Assembly: GCF_016756775.1 (NCBI RefSeq)
Contig: NZ_JAERMU010000012.1
Coordinates: forward strand, 62,001 to 126,000
Direction: 5' to 3'
DNA from: Dryocola clanedunensis subsp. sulfonylureivorans
GTDB taxonomy: Bacteria; Pseudomonadota; Gammaproteobacteria; Enterobacterales; Enterobacteriaceae
Length of the DNA: 64,000 nucleotides
Under the pieces are notes generated by a model that saw nothing but the letters and a program-made list of their open reading frames with translations, was not told where the DNA came from and searched no databases. Made by a program: the position numbers and the translations under genes. This document shows positions 1 to 9,399 of the stretch, piece by piece (position 1 is the stretch's first letter; each line of letters opens with the position of its first letter).

Positions 1-1
1 C

Positions 2-619
2 AGCTTTCGGACTCGTTACTCGGCCATTGACGAGCTGGAACAGGCCGGTGCGCTGTGTCTTTTCGCGGATTTTTCCACAGATGCGGGTATTCATACTTTC
101 GCAGCCGCAGTTATGGAAAGATGTAGCGGCCTGCGTGCCATCATCCATAATGCCAGCGCCTGGCAAGCGGAATCAAAAGACAGACCGCTGAGTGAAACCC
201 TTGCCGCCATGCTGCAAATTCACGTCAACGCGCCCTATCTGCTTAATCACCTGCTGGAACCGTTGCTTCGTGGTCATGGCCAGGCCAGCACCGATATCAT
301 TCATTTCACCGATTATGTTGTAGAACGAGGCAGCGATAAGCATATTGCCTACGCCGCCAGCAAAGCGGCATTAGATAATCTGACCCGTTCGTTTGCCCGC
401 AAGCTGGCACCGGAGGTTAAAGTTAACGCTATCGCCCCGGCCATGATCATGTTCAACGACCACGATAGTGCGCAGTACCGTCAGGAAGCGCTGAACAAAT
501 CACTGATGAAAATTGCCCCCGGTGAAGCGGAGATTGTGGCGCTGGTAAAATATCTGCTGGCGAGTCGCTATGTTACGGGAAGAACCCACGCCGTGGACGG
601 CGGCCGCCCCCTGCGATAA
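2..619 (+). CDS. folM: Dihydromonapterin reductase FolM, 5' end outside window
   Basis: Short-chain dehydrogenase/reductase that reduces dihydromonapterin (and weakly dihydrofolate) with NADPH in the cytoplasm. The frame is open from base 2 with no start codon before the first internal ATG at 113, so the gene enters from the left and the N-terminal NAD(P)-binding GGxRRxG segment is cut off. Visible family landmarks are HNASAW, the catalytic YAASK motif (residues Y and K of the SDR triad) and the C-terminal GGRPLR end. The protein lines up closely with E. coli FolM along its whole visible length. In E. coli ydgC lies between folM and rstA; here rstA follows directly. Confidence 0.93.
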   Translation, partial: SFRTRYSAIDELEQAGALCLFADFSTDAGIHTFAAAVMERCSGLRAIIHNASAWQAESKDRPLSETLAAMLQIHVNAPYLLNHLLEPLLRGHGQASTDIIHFTDYVVERGSDKHIAYAASKAALDNLTRSFARKLAPEVKVNAIAPAMIMFNDHDSAQYRQEALNKSLMKIAPGEAEIVALVKYLLASRYVTGRTHAVDGGRPLR

Positions 620-622
620 ATT

Positions 623-639
623 TGTTTACCTACCGTTGA
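623..639 (+). promoter_or_regulatory. Candidate PhoP box upstream of rstA
   Basis: TGTTTA and CGTTGA half-sites separated by five bases match the PhoP direct-repeat pattern (T/G)GTTTA-N5-(T/G)GTTTA with two mismatches in the second half. rstA is a known PhoP target in E. coli and Salmonella. A CATAAT -10-like hexamer lies at 643-648, closer to the box than usual, so the exact promoter geometry is uncertain. Confidence 0.5.
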
Positions 640-694
640 TAGCATAATAGATTCGCTCAGTGTATTTTCCTCTTTTCTTCTAATGTGCCGGGTT

Positions 695-1423
695 ATGAAC
701 AAAATCGTATATGTGGAAGACGATCCCGAGGTCGGCTCGCTGATTGCCGCTTACCTGGGAAAACACGACATTGATGTCATCGTCGAAAGCCGTGGCGACC
801 GCGCGGAAGAAGTGATTAAGCAGCAGCAGCCAGACCTGGTGCTGTTAGACGTGATGCTTCCCGGCAAAGATGGTATGACCCTGTGTCGCGATCTTCGCCC
901 GCAGTGGGACGGCCCAATTGTGCTGCTGACCTCGCTGGACAGCGATATGAATCATATTCTGTCGCTGGAGATGGGCGCTAACGATTACATTCTCAAAACC
1001 ACTCCCCCCGCCGTGTTGCTGGCACGGTTGCGGCTGCATCTTCGGCAGAGAATTTCCGCCCAACATACCGCTGAAACCACTCCAACGACACTGAAGCCAC
1101 ATAAAGCGACGCGCTTCGGCACGCTGTGCATTGACCCCCTTAATCGTCAGGTCACGCTGGGTGAAGAGAATATCGCGCTGTCGACGGCGGATTTCGATTT
1201 GCTGTGGGAGCTGGCGACACATGCAGGGCAGATTATGGATCGGGATGCTTTGCTCAAAAATCTGCGCGGGGTAAGTTATGACGGCATGGACCGGAGCGTG
1301 GATGTTGCTATATCGCGCCTGCGCAAGAAACTTTACGACAGCGCAACTGAGCCGTTCCGTATAAAGACAGTGCGTAATAAAGGCTATCTTTTCGCGCCGC
1401 ACGCCTGGGAAAGCGAAGCCTGA
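695..1423 (+). CDS. rstA: Response regulator RstA
   Basis: OmpR/PhoB-type transcription factor, partner of the sensor RstB. The receiver domain occupies roughly residues 1-120, with the acidic pair ED near the N-terminus, the phospho-acceptor aspartate in LLDVMLPGKDG (about residue 52) and the conserved T-S/K region. The winged-helix DNA-binding domain fills residues 135-240 (STADFDLLWELATHAG, then SVDVAISRLRKKL). The start at 695 is preferred over the ATG at 683 because MNKIVYVEDD aligns with E. coli RstA. A candidate PhoP box lies upstream. In E. coli rstB follows in the same operon; here an opposite-strand zinT intervenes. Confidence 0.95.
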   Translation: MNKIVYVEDDPEVGSLIAAYLGKHDIDVIVESRGDRAEEVIKQQQPDLVLLDVMLPGKDGMTLCRDLRPQWDGPIVLLTSLDSDMNHILSLEMGANDYILKTTPPAVLLARLRLHLRQRISAQHTAETTPTTLKPHKATRFGTLCIDPLNRQVTLGEENIALSTADFDLLWELATHAGQIMDRDALLKNLRGVSYDGMDRSVDVAISRLRKKLYDSATEPFRIKTVRNKGYLFAPHAWESEA

Positions 1424-1450
1424 AAAGGCTCTCAGGCTCGCTCCTGGGCC

Positions 1451-2089
1451 TTAGTGGTGCAGCATTTCGTCCACCACCTGCGCCTTCGTCATGTTGTAAG
1501 GGTAAAACGTTGGCCAGTTATCCATCTCTTTTAGCAGCGCTTCCTGCGACGTATTGCCCATAAATATATGGAAATGCAGGGATTTGCGCGGGCTGATAAT
1601 GTGGTCGCTAAACTGCACATATTTAGGTGCCTTTGAACGGGCATCTTTGCATTCAAACAGATAGCGAACACCCTTCTTTCCCGATGCATAGTTCAGAATT
1701 TTGTAACCGGCGTAGGAGTACTCACAGGCGCTGACGTTTTTACCGACGTGAAATTCCATCACGTTGTTCTCGATGCCGATAGTATCAATGTCGGTGGCAT
1801 AACCTGCCTTGTAGTACGCCTCCAGATCGCTAATCGACTTTCCGGTTTGCTTCGCCTTTTTCTCAAGAACGGGCGTGAGATCGCCATTCTGCATATAAGG
1901 ATTTAGCGACTGCCAGATACCTTCCCAGTCGCTCAGCGCGCGATCTTTCACATTGGCATTAGCAAACACACCCTCGCTCGCTTTTTGTTCAACCTCGCTT
2001 AAAGGCTTTCCATGACTGTGCCCGTGAGCAAAGGTCTGTTGAACAGTTAATAAGGCTCCCATCCCAACGATTAAAAGGGCTTTTCTCAT
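1451..2089 (-). CDS. zinT: Periplasmic zinc/cadmium-binding protein ZinT
   Basis: Periplasmic metal-binding protein that captures zinc and passes it to the ZnuABC uptake system; also binds cadmium. A signal peptide covers residues 1-21 (cleavage after QTFA), followed at once by the histidine-rich HGHSHG metal-binding tail typical of ZinT. The lipocalin-like core contains [27 protein letters not shown], and the metal-site histidines in [19 protein letters not shown]. At 212 residues it has the normal family length. It is transcribed against its neighbours and sits between rstA and rstB, an unusual place; in E. coli zinT lies elsewhere. A Zur-like palindrome 41 bp upstream of its start suggests zinc repression. 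Confidence 0.95.
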   Translation of the reverse strand: MRKALLIVGMGALLTVQQTFAHGHSHGKPLSEVEQKASEGVFANANVKDRALSDWEGIWQSLNPYMQNGDLTPVLEKKAKQTGKSISDLEAYYKAGYATDIDTIGIENNVMEFHVGKNVSACEYSYAGYKILNYASGKKGVRYLFECKDARSKAPKYVQFSDHIISPRKSLHFHIFMGNTSQEALLKEMDNWPTFYPYNMTKAQVVDEMLHH

Positions 2090-2125
2090 CTGGCTACGCT
2101 CTCCTGCGTGTGCATGAATAATGAG

Positions 2126-2148
2126 ATGATGTTATAACATAACAATTC
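2126..2148 (-). promoter_or_regulatory. Zur-type operator for zinT
   Basis: The core TGTTATAACATAACA at 2130-2144 is a near-perfect inverted repeat with a one-base centre, matching the gammaproteobacterial Zur consensus TGTTATA-N-TATAACA at all but one core position. It lies just upstream of the zinT start codon and within the zinT/rstB divergent spacer. Zur repression of zinT is established in E. coli; binding here is inferred. Confidence 0.8.
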
Positions 2149-2289
2149 TGTATTCAACCCCACATCACGTGTGGCGCGCAGGCAAATTTGTTTTCATAGC
2201 CAGGTAGAATGGACACAGGCATACTCTTTTCCCTGTAATGCCTCCAACCGGTGGCCGAGAATAAAACGTAATCAGGCTGGCGATTTTTA

Positions 2290-3609
2290 ATGAAAAAACT
2301 TTTTATTCAGTTTTATCTCCTGCTGTTTGTCTGCTTCCTGGTGATGACCATGCTGGTCGGGCTGGTTTATAAATTCACCGCCGAGCGCGCGGGCCGCCAG
2401 TCGCTTGACGATTTAATGAAAAGCTCGTTGTATCTGATGCGCAGCGAGCTTCGTGAAATCCCCCCTCGTGACTGGAACAAGACCATCAACGATCTTGACC
2501 TCAATCTCTCTTTTAAACTGAACATCGAGCCGATGAGCAAGTTTAAGCTCGATGAGATGACTGCCCGCCACCTGCGGGAAGGCGAAATTGTCGCCCTCGA
2601 CGACGAGTACACGTTTATCCAGCGCATCCCTCGCAGCCATTACGTGCTGGCGGTTGGCCCTATTCCCTACCTCTTTTTCCTGCATCAGATGCGCCTGCTG
2701 GACGTCGGGCTGATGATATTTATCGCCATCTCACTCGCCTTCCCGGTATTCATCTGGATGCGCCCCCACTGGCAGGACATGTTGAAACTGGAGACGGCAG
2801 CGCAGCGTCTGGGTAAAGGTCATCTGAATGAGCGGATTCATTTCGACAGCGCCTCCAGCTTTGAGCGCCTTGGCGTAGCCTTCAACCAGATGGCTGACAA
2901 CATTAATGCGCTAATCGCCAGTAAAAAGTTGTTAATTGACGGTATCGCCCACGAGCTGCGTACGCCGCTGGTTCGCCTGAGGTATCGTCTTGAGATGAGT
3001 GAAAATCTGAGCGACGAAGAGTCACAGGCCCTGAATCGCGATATCGGCCAGCTGGAAGGCCTTATTGACGAGCTGCTGACCTACGCCCGCCTCGACCGTC
3101 CTCAGACCGAGTTACACCTGGCACCGGTTAACCTTCCTGAATGGATGCAAAACCACATTGCTGATGTGCGTCTGATTCACCCGCATCGTGAAATCGCTCT
3201 GCAATGCCCTGCCGCGGGAGATTTCGGCCAGGTTGATTTGCGCCTGCTGGAACGGGTGACGGATAACCTCATTAACAACGCTCTGCGCTACAGCCAGCAA
3301 CGGCTGCGCGTGAGCCTGAGCATTAATGAGCACATCGCAAGGCTAGTCGTCGAAGACGACGGCCCCGGCATTCCGGTTGAAGAGCGTGAGCATATTTTCC
3401 AGCCGTTCGTCCGCCTGGATCCCAGCCGCGACAGGGCAACCGGCGGCTGCGGCCTGGGTCTGGCGATTGTTCATTCCGTCGCGATGGCTATGGGAGGAGC
3501 TGTCCGCGTAGACAGCGGCCCTCTGGGCGGCGCACGTTTGCATTTTAGCTGGCCGGTCACCTCTTTTGGCCCAGAGCAAAGCCCCTCGGCGGCCATCAAA
3601 ACCGCATAA
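2290..3609 (+). CDS. rstB: Sensor histidine kinase RstB
   Basis: Inner-membrane sensor kinase that phosphorylates RstA. Domain order: TM1 (about residues 5-28), periplasmic sensor (about 30-135), TM2 (about 136-155), HAMP (about 160-212), dimerisation/phosphoacceptor helix with the phospho-histidine H221 in GIAHELRTPL, and the ATP-binding domain with the N box (NLINNALRY), G1 box (VVEDDGPGIP) and G2 box (GGCGLGLAIV). Length of 439 residues fits the family (E. coli 433). It begins 200 bp from the divergent zinT and 866 bp beyond rstA, so it needs either its own promoter or readthrough across zinT. Confidence 0.95.
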   Translation: MKKLFIQFYLLLFVCFLVMTMLVGLVYKFTAERAGRQSLDDLMKSSLYLMRSELREIPPRDWNKTINDLDLNLSFKLNIEPMSKFKLDEMTARHLREGEIVALDDEYTFIQRIPRSHYVLAVGPIPYLFFLHQMRLLDVGLMIFIAISLAFPVFIWMRPHWQDMLKLETAAQRLGKGHLNERIHFDSASSFERLGVAFNQMADNINALIASKKLLIDGIAHELRTPLVRLRYRLEMSENLSDEESQALNRDIGQLEGLIDELLTYARLDRPQTELHLAPVNLPEWMQNHIADVRLIHPHREIALQCPAAGDFGQVDLRLLERVTDNLINNALRYSQQRLRVSLSINEHIARLVVEDDGPGIPVEEREHIFQPFVRLDPSRDRATGGCGLGLAIVHSVAMAMGGAVRVDSGPLGGARLHFSWPVTSFGPEQSPSAAIKTA

Positions 3610-3665
3610 TCCTGCCTGACGAAAGCTGCGCTGGTGGTCAGGCTGTCACCGACGTGCTATAACTC

Positions 3666-3688
3666 TATAAGTATGTTGTAACTAAAAT
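3666..3688 (+). other. Replication terminator (TerB-like Ter site)
   Basis: The 23-bp site matches E. coli TerB at 21 positions, with mismatches only at positions 1 and 22. It contains the invariant core GTATGTTGTAACTA (3671-3684), including G6, whose partner C6 flips out to lock Tus. It lies immediately upstream of tus, as TerB does in E. coli, where Tus bound here also represses its own gene. By analogy the G-C(6) side faces lower coordinates, so forks moving toward higher coordinates would be stopped. Confidence 0.93.
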
Positions 3689-3697
3689 GGGTGCACA

Positions 3698-4627
3698 ATG
3701 GCGAATTACGATCTGATTGAACGGTTAACCTCGACGTTCCGGGAGCTGGAACGTGACCTGCTGCTGCTAAGTGGTCAGCTGGACGGCTATCGGCTGCTGG
3801 TGGGCCGCGTATTTGCCCTGCCCACCATCGAGAAAGGCAGCGAACACGAACCGCTCAACGAGATTGAAGTCACGCAGAAAATCGGCAAAGAGGCCCATGA
3901 GGCTACGCTTGCCCACTTCACCCGTCTCTTCATCCAGCAGCAGTCGGAAAAAATCAGCAGCAAGGCTGCCGTCCGTCTTCCCGGCGCGGTGTGCTACAGC
4001 GCAACCGCCTCCGACTATCAGCAAACTCAGGAGCTGATTGCGCGAATTAACCAGCAGAAAAATGCGATCGAGAAGATTATCAGCGTCGAATCCGGTCTTG
4101 CGAGCGTGCAGCGCTTCGAGTGGGTGCATCATCATATTCCGGGCTTGATAACGCTCAACGCCTACCGGACCATCACGCTGGTTGATAATCCAACCACCCT
4201 GCGCTTTGGCTGGGCTAACAAGCAAATCATCAAGAATATGACCCGGCATGAGGTAATGGTGATGCTGGAAAAAAGCCTGAAGGCAAACCGCGCCGTGCCG
4301 CCCTATACCCGCGAGCAGTGGGCGGAGCAGATCGAGCGCGAACTTAACAACGTCGCGATGCTACCCGCCAGCACGAAGCTGAAGATAAAACGTCCGGTGA
4401 AGGTCCAGCCGGTGGCGCGCGTCTGGTATCAGGAGCAGCAGAAGCAGGTGCAGCTCGCCTGTCCTTCACCGCTGATCGTGCTGTGCCAGCAGGACAGCGG
4501 CGAAGCACCGCCGGAAATTGGCGAGCTGCTGAATTACGATGCTGAGAACATCCGCCATCGCTATAAGCCAGAAGCCCAGGCGTTAAGGCTGTTGATCCCA
4601 AGGCTGCATCTTTACTGCGAGCAATAG
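3698..4627 (+). CDS. tus: Replication terminus-binding protein Tus
   Basis: Monomeric DNA-binding protein that clamps on Ter sites and blocks the replicative helicase from one direction. At 309 residues it is exactly E. coli Tus length. H144, the residue that stacks near the flipped C6 base in the locked complex, is conserved in WVHHHIPGL, as is F140 just before it. The C-terminal [12 protein letters not shown] strand and HRYKPEAQ segment that contact the Ter groove are present. The gene starts 10 bp after its Ter site, consistent with autorepression. Confidence 0.97.
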   Translation: MANYDLIERLTSTFRELERDLLLLSGQLDGYRLLVGRVFALPTIEKGSEHEPLNEIEVTQKIGKEAHEATLAHFTRLFIQQQSEKISSKAAVRLPGAVCYSATASDYQQTQELIARINQQKNAIEKIISVESGLASVQRFEWVHHHIPGLITLNAYRTITLVDNPTTLRFGWANKQIIKNMTRHEVMVMLEKSLKANRAVPPYTREQWAEQIERELNNVAMLPASTKLKIKRPVKVQPVARVWYQEQQKQVQLACPSPLIVLCQQDSGEAPPEIGELLNYDAENIRHRYKPEAQALRLLIPRLHLYCEQ

Positions 4628-4631
4628 AAGC

Positions 4632-6029
4632 TTACTGCCGCATGCTGCCGACCATCTCTTCTGGCCGCACCCAGGCGTCGAACTCGTCTTCAGTTAGGTA
4701 GCCCAGCTTCAGGGCGGAGGCCTTTAACGTCAGCCCTTCTTTGTGAGCCTTCTTGGCGATTTCCGCCGCCTTGTCGTAGCCGATATGGGTATTGAGCGCC
4801 GTCACCAGCATCAGCGATTCGTTTAACAGCTGGCTGATACGGTCCCGGTTTGGCTCGATGCCGACGGCACAATGCTCGTTAAAGCTTTCCATGCCGTCCG
4901 CCAGCAGGCGAACAGACTGCAGAACGTTATGGATAACCATCGGGCGATAGACGTTCAGCTCGAAATTCCCGGATGCCCCGCCCATGTTCACCGCCACGTC
5001 GTTGCCCATCACCTGGCAGCACAGCATCGTCATCGCTTCGCACTGCGTTGGGTTCACCTTGCCCGGCATGATTGAGCTGCCCGGCTCGTTTTCAGGAATG
5101 GCGATTTCGCCGATGCCGCAGCGCGGGCCGGATGAGAGCCAGCGAACGTCGTTAGCAATTTTCATCAGCGATGCGGCAAGCCCCTTCAGCGCGCCATGCG
5201 CGTGAACCAGAGCATCGCAGGTAGCCAGCGCCTCAAATTTGTTTGGCGCGGTGACAAAAGGCTGCCGGGTAATCTCGGTCAGTTCTTTTGCTACCCGGAC
5301 GGCATATTCCGGATGAGTATTCAGGCCAGTGCCGACGGCGGTGCCGCCAAGAGCCAGTTCCGCTACGTGCGGCAGGCTGTGTTCGATGTGTTTGAGATTG
5401 TGCTCCAGCATCGCCACCCAGCCGGAGATCTCCTGGCCGAGCGTTAACGGCGTGGCGTCCTGTAAATGGGTACGGCCAATTTTAACGATATCGCGGAAGG
5501 CTTCCGCTTTCGCCTGCAGCGTCTCTTTCAGCACCTTAAGCTGCGGGATTAACTCTTCGCGTACCGCAATAAGCGCGGCGACGTGCATCGCCGTCGGGAA
5601 TACGTCGTTAGAACTCTGGCTTTTGTTCACATCATCATTAGGGTGAACCACGCGCTCCATGCCGCGCACGCCCCCAAGGATTTCACTTGCCCGGTTCGCC
5701 AGCACCTCGTTCATATTCATGTTGCTTTGCGTGCCCGATCCCGTTTGCCAGATAGCGAGCGGGAACTCATCGGGATGTTTACCCGCCAGCACCTCGTCGG
5801 CGGCTGCGAGTATTGCTTTTCCCCGCTCTGCCGGCAGCAGACCAAGATCCATGTTCACCTTAGCGGCGGCACGCTTGGTCAGCGCCAGCGCCTGGATGAG
5901 CGCCGTGGGCATTTTTTCCGTGGAGATGCGGAAATGCTCAAGCGAGCGCTGCGTCTGCGCCCCCCAGAGCTTATCAGCCGGAACATCAATGGGTCCCATA
6001 GAGTCTTTTTCAATACGACTGGATGCCAT
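4632..6029 (-). CDS. fumC: Class II fumarate hydratase FumC
   Basis: Iron-independent, oxygen-stable fumarase of the aspartase/fumarase superfamily, converting fumarate to L-malate in the TCA cycle. Visible signatures are [14 protein letters not shown] near residue 100, the [14 protein letters not shown] block, [10 protein letters not shown] (catalytic histidine region) and the superfamily signature [11 protein letters not shown] near residue 320. At 465 residues it is close to E. coli FumC (467). A GAAAGGAG ribosome site precedes the ATG. It lies downstream of fumA on the same strand, with repeat copy A between them. tus ends 4 bp from its stop, convergent. Confidence 0.97.
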   Translation of the reverse strand: MASSRIEKDSMGPIDVPADKLWGAQTQRSLEHFRISTEKMPTALIQALALTKRAAAKVNMDLGLLPAERGKAILAAADEVLAGKHPDEFPLAIWQTGSGTQSNMNMNEVLANRASEILGGVRGMERVVHPNDDVNKSQSSNDVFPTAMHVAALIAVREELIPQLKVLKETLQAKAEAFRDIVKIGRTHLQDATPLTLGQEISGWVAMLEHNLKHIEHSLPHVAELALGGTAVGTGLNTHPEYAVRVAKELTEITRQPFVTAPNKFEALATCDALVHAHGALKGLAASLMKIANDVRWLSSGPRCGIGEIAIPENEPGSSIMPGKVNPTQCEAMTMLCCQVMGNDVAVNMGGASGNFELNVYRPMVIHNVLQSVRLLADGMESFNEHCAVGIEPNRDRISQLLNESLMLVTALNTHIGYDKAAEIAKKAHKEGLTLKASALKLGYLTEDEFDAWVRPEEMVGSMRQ

Positions 6030-6047
6030 TTCACTCTCCTTTCAGAT

Positions 6048-6232
6048 AAAAAAAACCGCCCACAAGGGCGGCCCGGACAGATGACAAACCTCATGCAATC
6101 GATCTACGAAAATAATGCACCTTAAAACAGATAAGGAAAACCAATTCATTGGTTTTCGGCTGCTCATTACAGAGAAGAAAAAACCACGTTTTTTTCTTCT
6201 CTGTCGGCAACATAGACCGCCCGGTTGGGCGG
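6048..6232 (-). repeat. Terminator-nested structured repeat, copy A (after fumA)
   Basis: Read on the minus strand from the end of fumA: hairpin CCGCCC-AACC-GGGCGG (6232-6217), then a 145-nt element (6216-6072), then hairpin CCGCCC-TTGT-GGGCGG followed by eight Ts (6071-6048), which is a proper intrinsic terminator. The two flanking stems are identical although all four loop bases differ. The element carries hairpin I (ACAGAGAAGAAAAAA with its complement) and hairpin II (GAAAACCAAT with ATTGGTTTTC), with compensatory changes relative to the other three copies. It stands in the sense orientation of fumA. Confidence 0.85.
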
Positions 6233-6242
6233 CTTCATAATG

Positions 6243-7889
6243 TTATTTCACGCATCGATTACATTGGGAGGCGTGTATTTTCTGGAAGAAGTCGTTGCCC
6301 TTGTCATCAACCAGAATAAAGGCCGGGAAATCCTCGACCTCGATTTTCCAGATAGCCTCCATGCCCAGCTCGGGATACTCAACGCAGGTCAGACTCTTGA
6401 TGCTTTGCTGTGCCAGCACCGCCGCCGGGCCGCCAATGCTGCCCAGATAAAAACCGCCGTGCTTGTGGCAAGCATCCGTAACCTGCTGGCTACGGTTGCC
6501 TTTCGCCAGCATCACCATGCTGCCGCCGTTGGCCTGTAGCAAATCCACATAGGAGTCCATTCGCCCTGCCGTCGTTGGCCCAAGCGAACCCGATGCGTAC
6601 CCGTCCGGCGTTTTGGCCGGGCCCGCGTAGTACACAGGGTGATCTTTTATGTACTGCGGCAGCCCCTCGCCGTTATCGATACGCTCTTTGAGCTTAGCGT
6701 GTGCGATGTCACGTGCCACAATAATAGTCCCGCTCAGGGAAAGACGCGTAGAAACGGGATATTGCGAAAGCTGTTTCAGGATCTCGCTCATCGGGCGATT
6801 CAGATCGACTTTAACGGCTTCCCCTTCCCCCGCCTGACGCAGTTCCTGCGGGATAAATTTGCCGGGGTTGTGCTCGAGTTTCTCAAGCCAGATGCCGTCG
6901 CGGTTAATCTTCGCTTTGATATTTCGGTCCGCGGAGCAGGAAACACCCATGCCTACCGGGCAGGATGCGCCATGGCGCGGCAGGCGAACAACGCGGATAT
7001 CATGTGCGAAATATTTGCCACCAAACTGCGCGCCCAAGCCAAGGTTCTGCGCCTCTTTCAGCAGCTCATCTTCCAGCTGAACATCGCGAAACGCCTGGCC
7101 GTGCTCGTTACCTTCGGTCGGCAGGCCGTCGTAATATTTGGTTGACGCAAGCTTCACCGTTTTGAGCGTGGATTCTGCCGAAGTGCCGCCAATCACAAAT
7201 GCGACGTGGTACGGCGGGCAGGCTGCGGTGCCCAGACTGCGCATTTTCTCGACCAGATAATCTTTCAGTTTGCCCGGACTGAGCAGCGCTTTAGTTTCCT
7301 GATAAAGATAGGTTTTGTTTGCGGACCCGCCCCCTTTAGCGATGCAGAGGAATTTGTATTCCGCCCCGTCAACGCTGTACAGGTCGATCTGCGCAGGCAG
7401 GTTGGTTCCGGTGTTCACCTCTTTGTACATGTCCAGCGCGGCGTTTTGCGAATAGCGCAGGTTATCTTCAATGTAGGTGTTGTAGATCCCCTGCGAGAGC
7501 GCGGCTTCATCACCACCTCCGGTCCAGACGCGCTGGCCTTTTTTACCAGTGATGATTGCAGTCCCCGTATCCTGGCAGGTTGGCAGGATACCCTTTGCAG
7601 CAATCTCTGAGTTACGCAGGAACTGCAGCGCCACGTATTTATCGTTTTCGCTAGCTTCCGGGTCGGCCAGAATATCGGCAACCTGCTGCTGGTGCGCCGG
7701 GCGCAGCATAAAAGAGGCATCGTGGAAGGCGTGTTGCGCCAGAAGGGTCAGGGCTTTAGGGTCGACTTTCAGGACTTCCTGCCCTTCGAACTCCGAAACG
7801 GAGACGTAATCTTTGCTCAGCAGGTAGTATTCGGTTTCGTCTTTTTTTAACGGGAACGGCTCTTGATAATGAAAGGCTTTATTGGACAT
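6243..7889 (-). CDS. fumA: Class I fumarate hydratase FumA
   Basis: Oxygen-sensitive [4Fe-4S] fumarase of the TCA cycle. The 548-residue length equals E. coli FumA. The three cluster cysteines can be placed in [11 protein letters not shown] (near residue 105), [10 protein letters not shown] (near 225) and [13 protein letters not shown] (near 318). The C-terminal beta domain carries [22 protein letters not shown]. It is divergent from manA across a 206-bp spacer and lies upstream of fumC; in E. coli the pair can be cotranscribed. Repeat copy A and a terminator follow the stop codon. Confidence 0.97.
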   Translation of the reverse strand: MSNKAFHYQEPFPLKKDETEYYLLSKDYVSVSEFEGQEVLKVDPKALTLLAQHAFHDASFMLRPAHQQQVADILADPEASENDKYVALQFLRNSEIAAKGILPTCQDTGTAIITGKKGQRVWTGGGDEAALSQGIYNTYIEDNLRYSQNAALDMYKEVNTGTNLPAQIDLYSVDGAEYKFLCIAKGGGSANKTYLYQETKALLSPGKLKDYLVEKMRSLGTAACPPYHVAFVIGGTSAESTLKTVKLASTKYYDGLPTEGNEHGQAFRDVQLEDELLKEAQNLGLGAQFGGKYFAHDIRVVRLPRHGASCPVGMGVSCSADRNIKAKINRDGIWLEKLEHNPGKFIPQELRQAGEGEAVKVDLNRPMSEILKQLSQYPVSTRLSLSGTIIVARDIAHAKLKERIDNGEGLPQYIKDHPVYYAGPAKTPDGYASGSLGPTTAGRMDSYVDLLQANGGSMVMLAKGNRSQQVTDACHKHGGFYLGSIGGPAAVLAQQSIKSLTCVEYPELGMEAIWKIEVEDFPAFILVDDKGNDFFQKIHASQCNRCVK

Positions 7890-8095
7890 TGTTCTCTCAC
7901 TTACGACATCAGCTACGTTAATTATTCAGGCTTCGGGTGCGGCTGGCGCACCGTGTTAAAAATTGAATCACAATATGCTACACAATTTTTTAACAAAAAC
8001 TGAGACTAATACGACTTTTTACTGCCCTGGTTACTTCGCTACGGATAATTGGTTTAATAGCCGGAATCTTATCTACATTACAACAGGCCTTGATA

Positions 8096-9268
8096 ATGCA
8101 AAAATTAATCAACGCAGTGCAAAATTACGCTTGGGGAAGTCAAACCGCCTTAACTGAACTCTATGGCGTCCAGAACCCGGACAACCTGCCAATGGCAGAA
8201 TTGTGGATGGGTGCACATCCAAAAAGCAGTTCTCAAGTACTGGTTGATGGCCAGCCGCGCTCCCTGCGCGAAGTTATCGATGCGGATCAGAATTCAGCCC
8301 TTGGCGCTGCCGTTGCCGAACGTTTCCGCGAGCTGCCGTTCCTGTTTAAAGTTTTGTGTGCCGATCAGCCCCTCTCAATTCAGGTGCATCCGAACAAAAA
8401 AGCCTCCGAGCTGGGCTTTGCAAAAGAAAACGCGGACGGGATCCCGCTGGATGCCGCCGAACGTAACTACAAAGATCCGAACCATAAGCCCGAGCTGGTC
8501 TTCGCCCTTACGCCATTCCTTGCGATGAACGCCTTCCGTGAATTCTCTGACATCGTCTCGCTTTTACAGCCTGTTTCGGGCGCGCATACCGCCATTGCCC
8601 ATTTTCTGGAAAAACCAGGCGCTGAGCGTTTAGCGCAGCTGTTCGCCAGCCTGCTGAATATGCAGGGCGAAGAGAAATCCCGCGCGCTGGGCGTGCTGAA
8701 AGCCGCGCTGAATAATCAGCAGGGTGAGCCGTGGGAAACCATCCGCGTCATCTCAGAATTCTATCCGGACGACAGCGGCCTGTTCTCTCCGCTGCTGCTG
8801 AACGTCGTTAAGCTCGAACCGGGCGAAGCGATGTTCCTGTTCGCCGAAACCCCGCACGCCTACCTGAAAGGCGTTGCGCTGGAGGTCATGGCGAACTCGG
8901 ATAACGTGCTGCGCGCGGGCCTGACGCCAAAGTACATCGATATCCCTGAACTGGTCGCCAACGTGAAATTTGAGCCAAAGCCAGCCGGTGAGCTGCTGAC
9001 CCAGCCGCGGCAAAACGGCAGCGAGCTGGACTTCCCGATCCCGGTAGATGACTTCGCCTTCTCCCTGCACGATTTGAGCGCCACTCCGGCTACGCTTGCG
9101 CAGGAGAGCGCGGCAATTGTCTTCTGCGTGGAAGGCGAAGCGGTGCTGAGCAAAAATGAGCAGCGGCTGGTACTGAAGCCTGGTGAATCCGCGTTTATCG
9201 CAGCCAGCGAATCTCCGGTTTCGGCCAGCGGCGTGGGCCGTATCGCTCGTGTATTCAATAAGCTCTGA
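8096..9268 (+). CDS. manA: Mannose-6-phosphate isomerase ManA
   Basis: Type I zinc-dependent phosphomannose isomerase interconverting mannose-6-P and fructose-6-P, feeding mannose into glycolysis and supplying GDP-mannose synthesis. The cupin metal site is seen in IQVHPNKKASE (about residues 94-104) and in the PHAYLKGVALEVMANSDNVLRAG signature. The 390 residues match E. coli ManA (391). ATG at 8096 is chosen because MQKLINAVQNYAWG aligns with E. coli; an in-frame TTG two codons earlier is less likely. A strong terminator follows at 9327-9348. Confidence 0.96.
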   Translation: MQKLINAVQNYAWGSQTALTELYGVQNPDNLPMAELWMGAHPKSSSQVLVDGQPRSLREVIDADQNSALGAAVAERFRELPFLFKVLCADQPLSIQVHPNKKASELGFAKENADGIPLDAAERNYKDPNHKPELVFALTPFLAMNAFREFSDIVSLLQPVSGAHTAIAHFLEKPGAERLAQLFASLLNMQGEEKSRALGVLKAALNNQQGEPWETIRVISEFYPDDSGLFSPLLLNVVKLEPGEAMFLFAETPHAYLKGVALEVMANSDNVLRAGLTPKYIDIPELVANVKFEPKPAGELLTQPRQNGSELDFPIPVDDFAFSLHDLSATPATLAQESAAIVFCVEGEAVLSKNEQRLVLKPGESAFIAASESPVSASGVGRIARVFNKL

Positions 9269-9326
9269 TCAAGTAACTTACTGATCTTTTAGCCACGGAT
9301 TGCTAAGCTTACGGCATTGATTTTAT

Positions 9327-9348
9327 AAAAACGCCCTCGGGCGTTTTT
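9327..9348 (+). terminator. Intrinsic terminator after manA
   Basis: AAAAACGCCC-TC-GGGCGTTTTT forms a short GC stem with A and T runs on both sides, so it can act on either strand. It lies between manA and ydgA. Confidence 0.85.
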
Positions 9349-9399
9349 CCTTCGACGCTCAGGGGATGTCTGAGCGCCACTTCTCAAGGGCAGGATACG

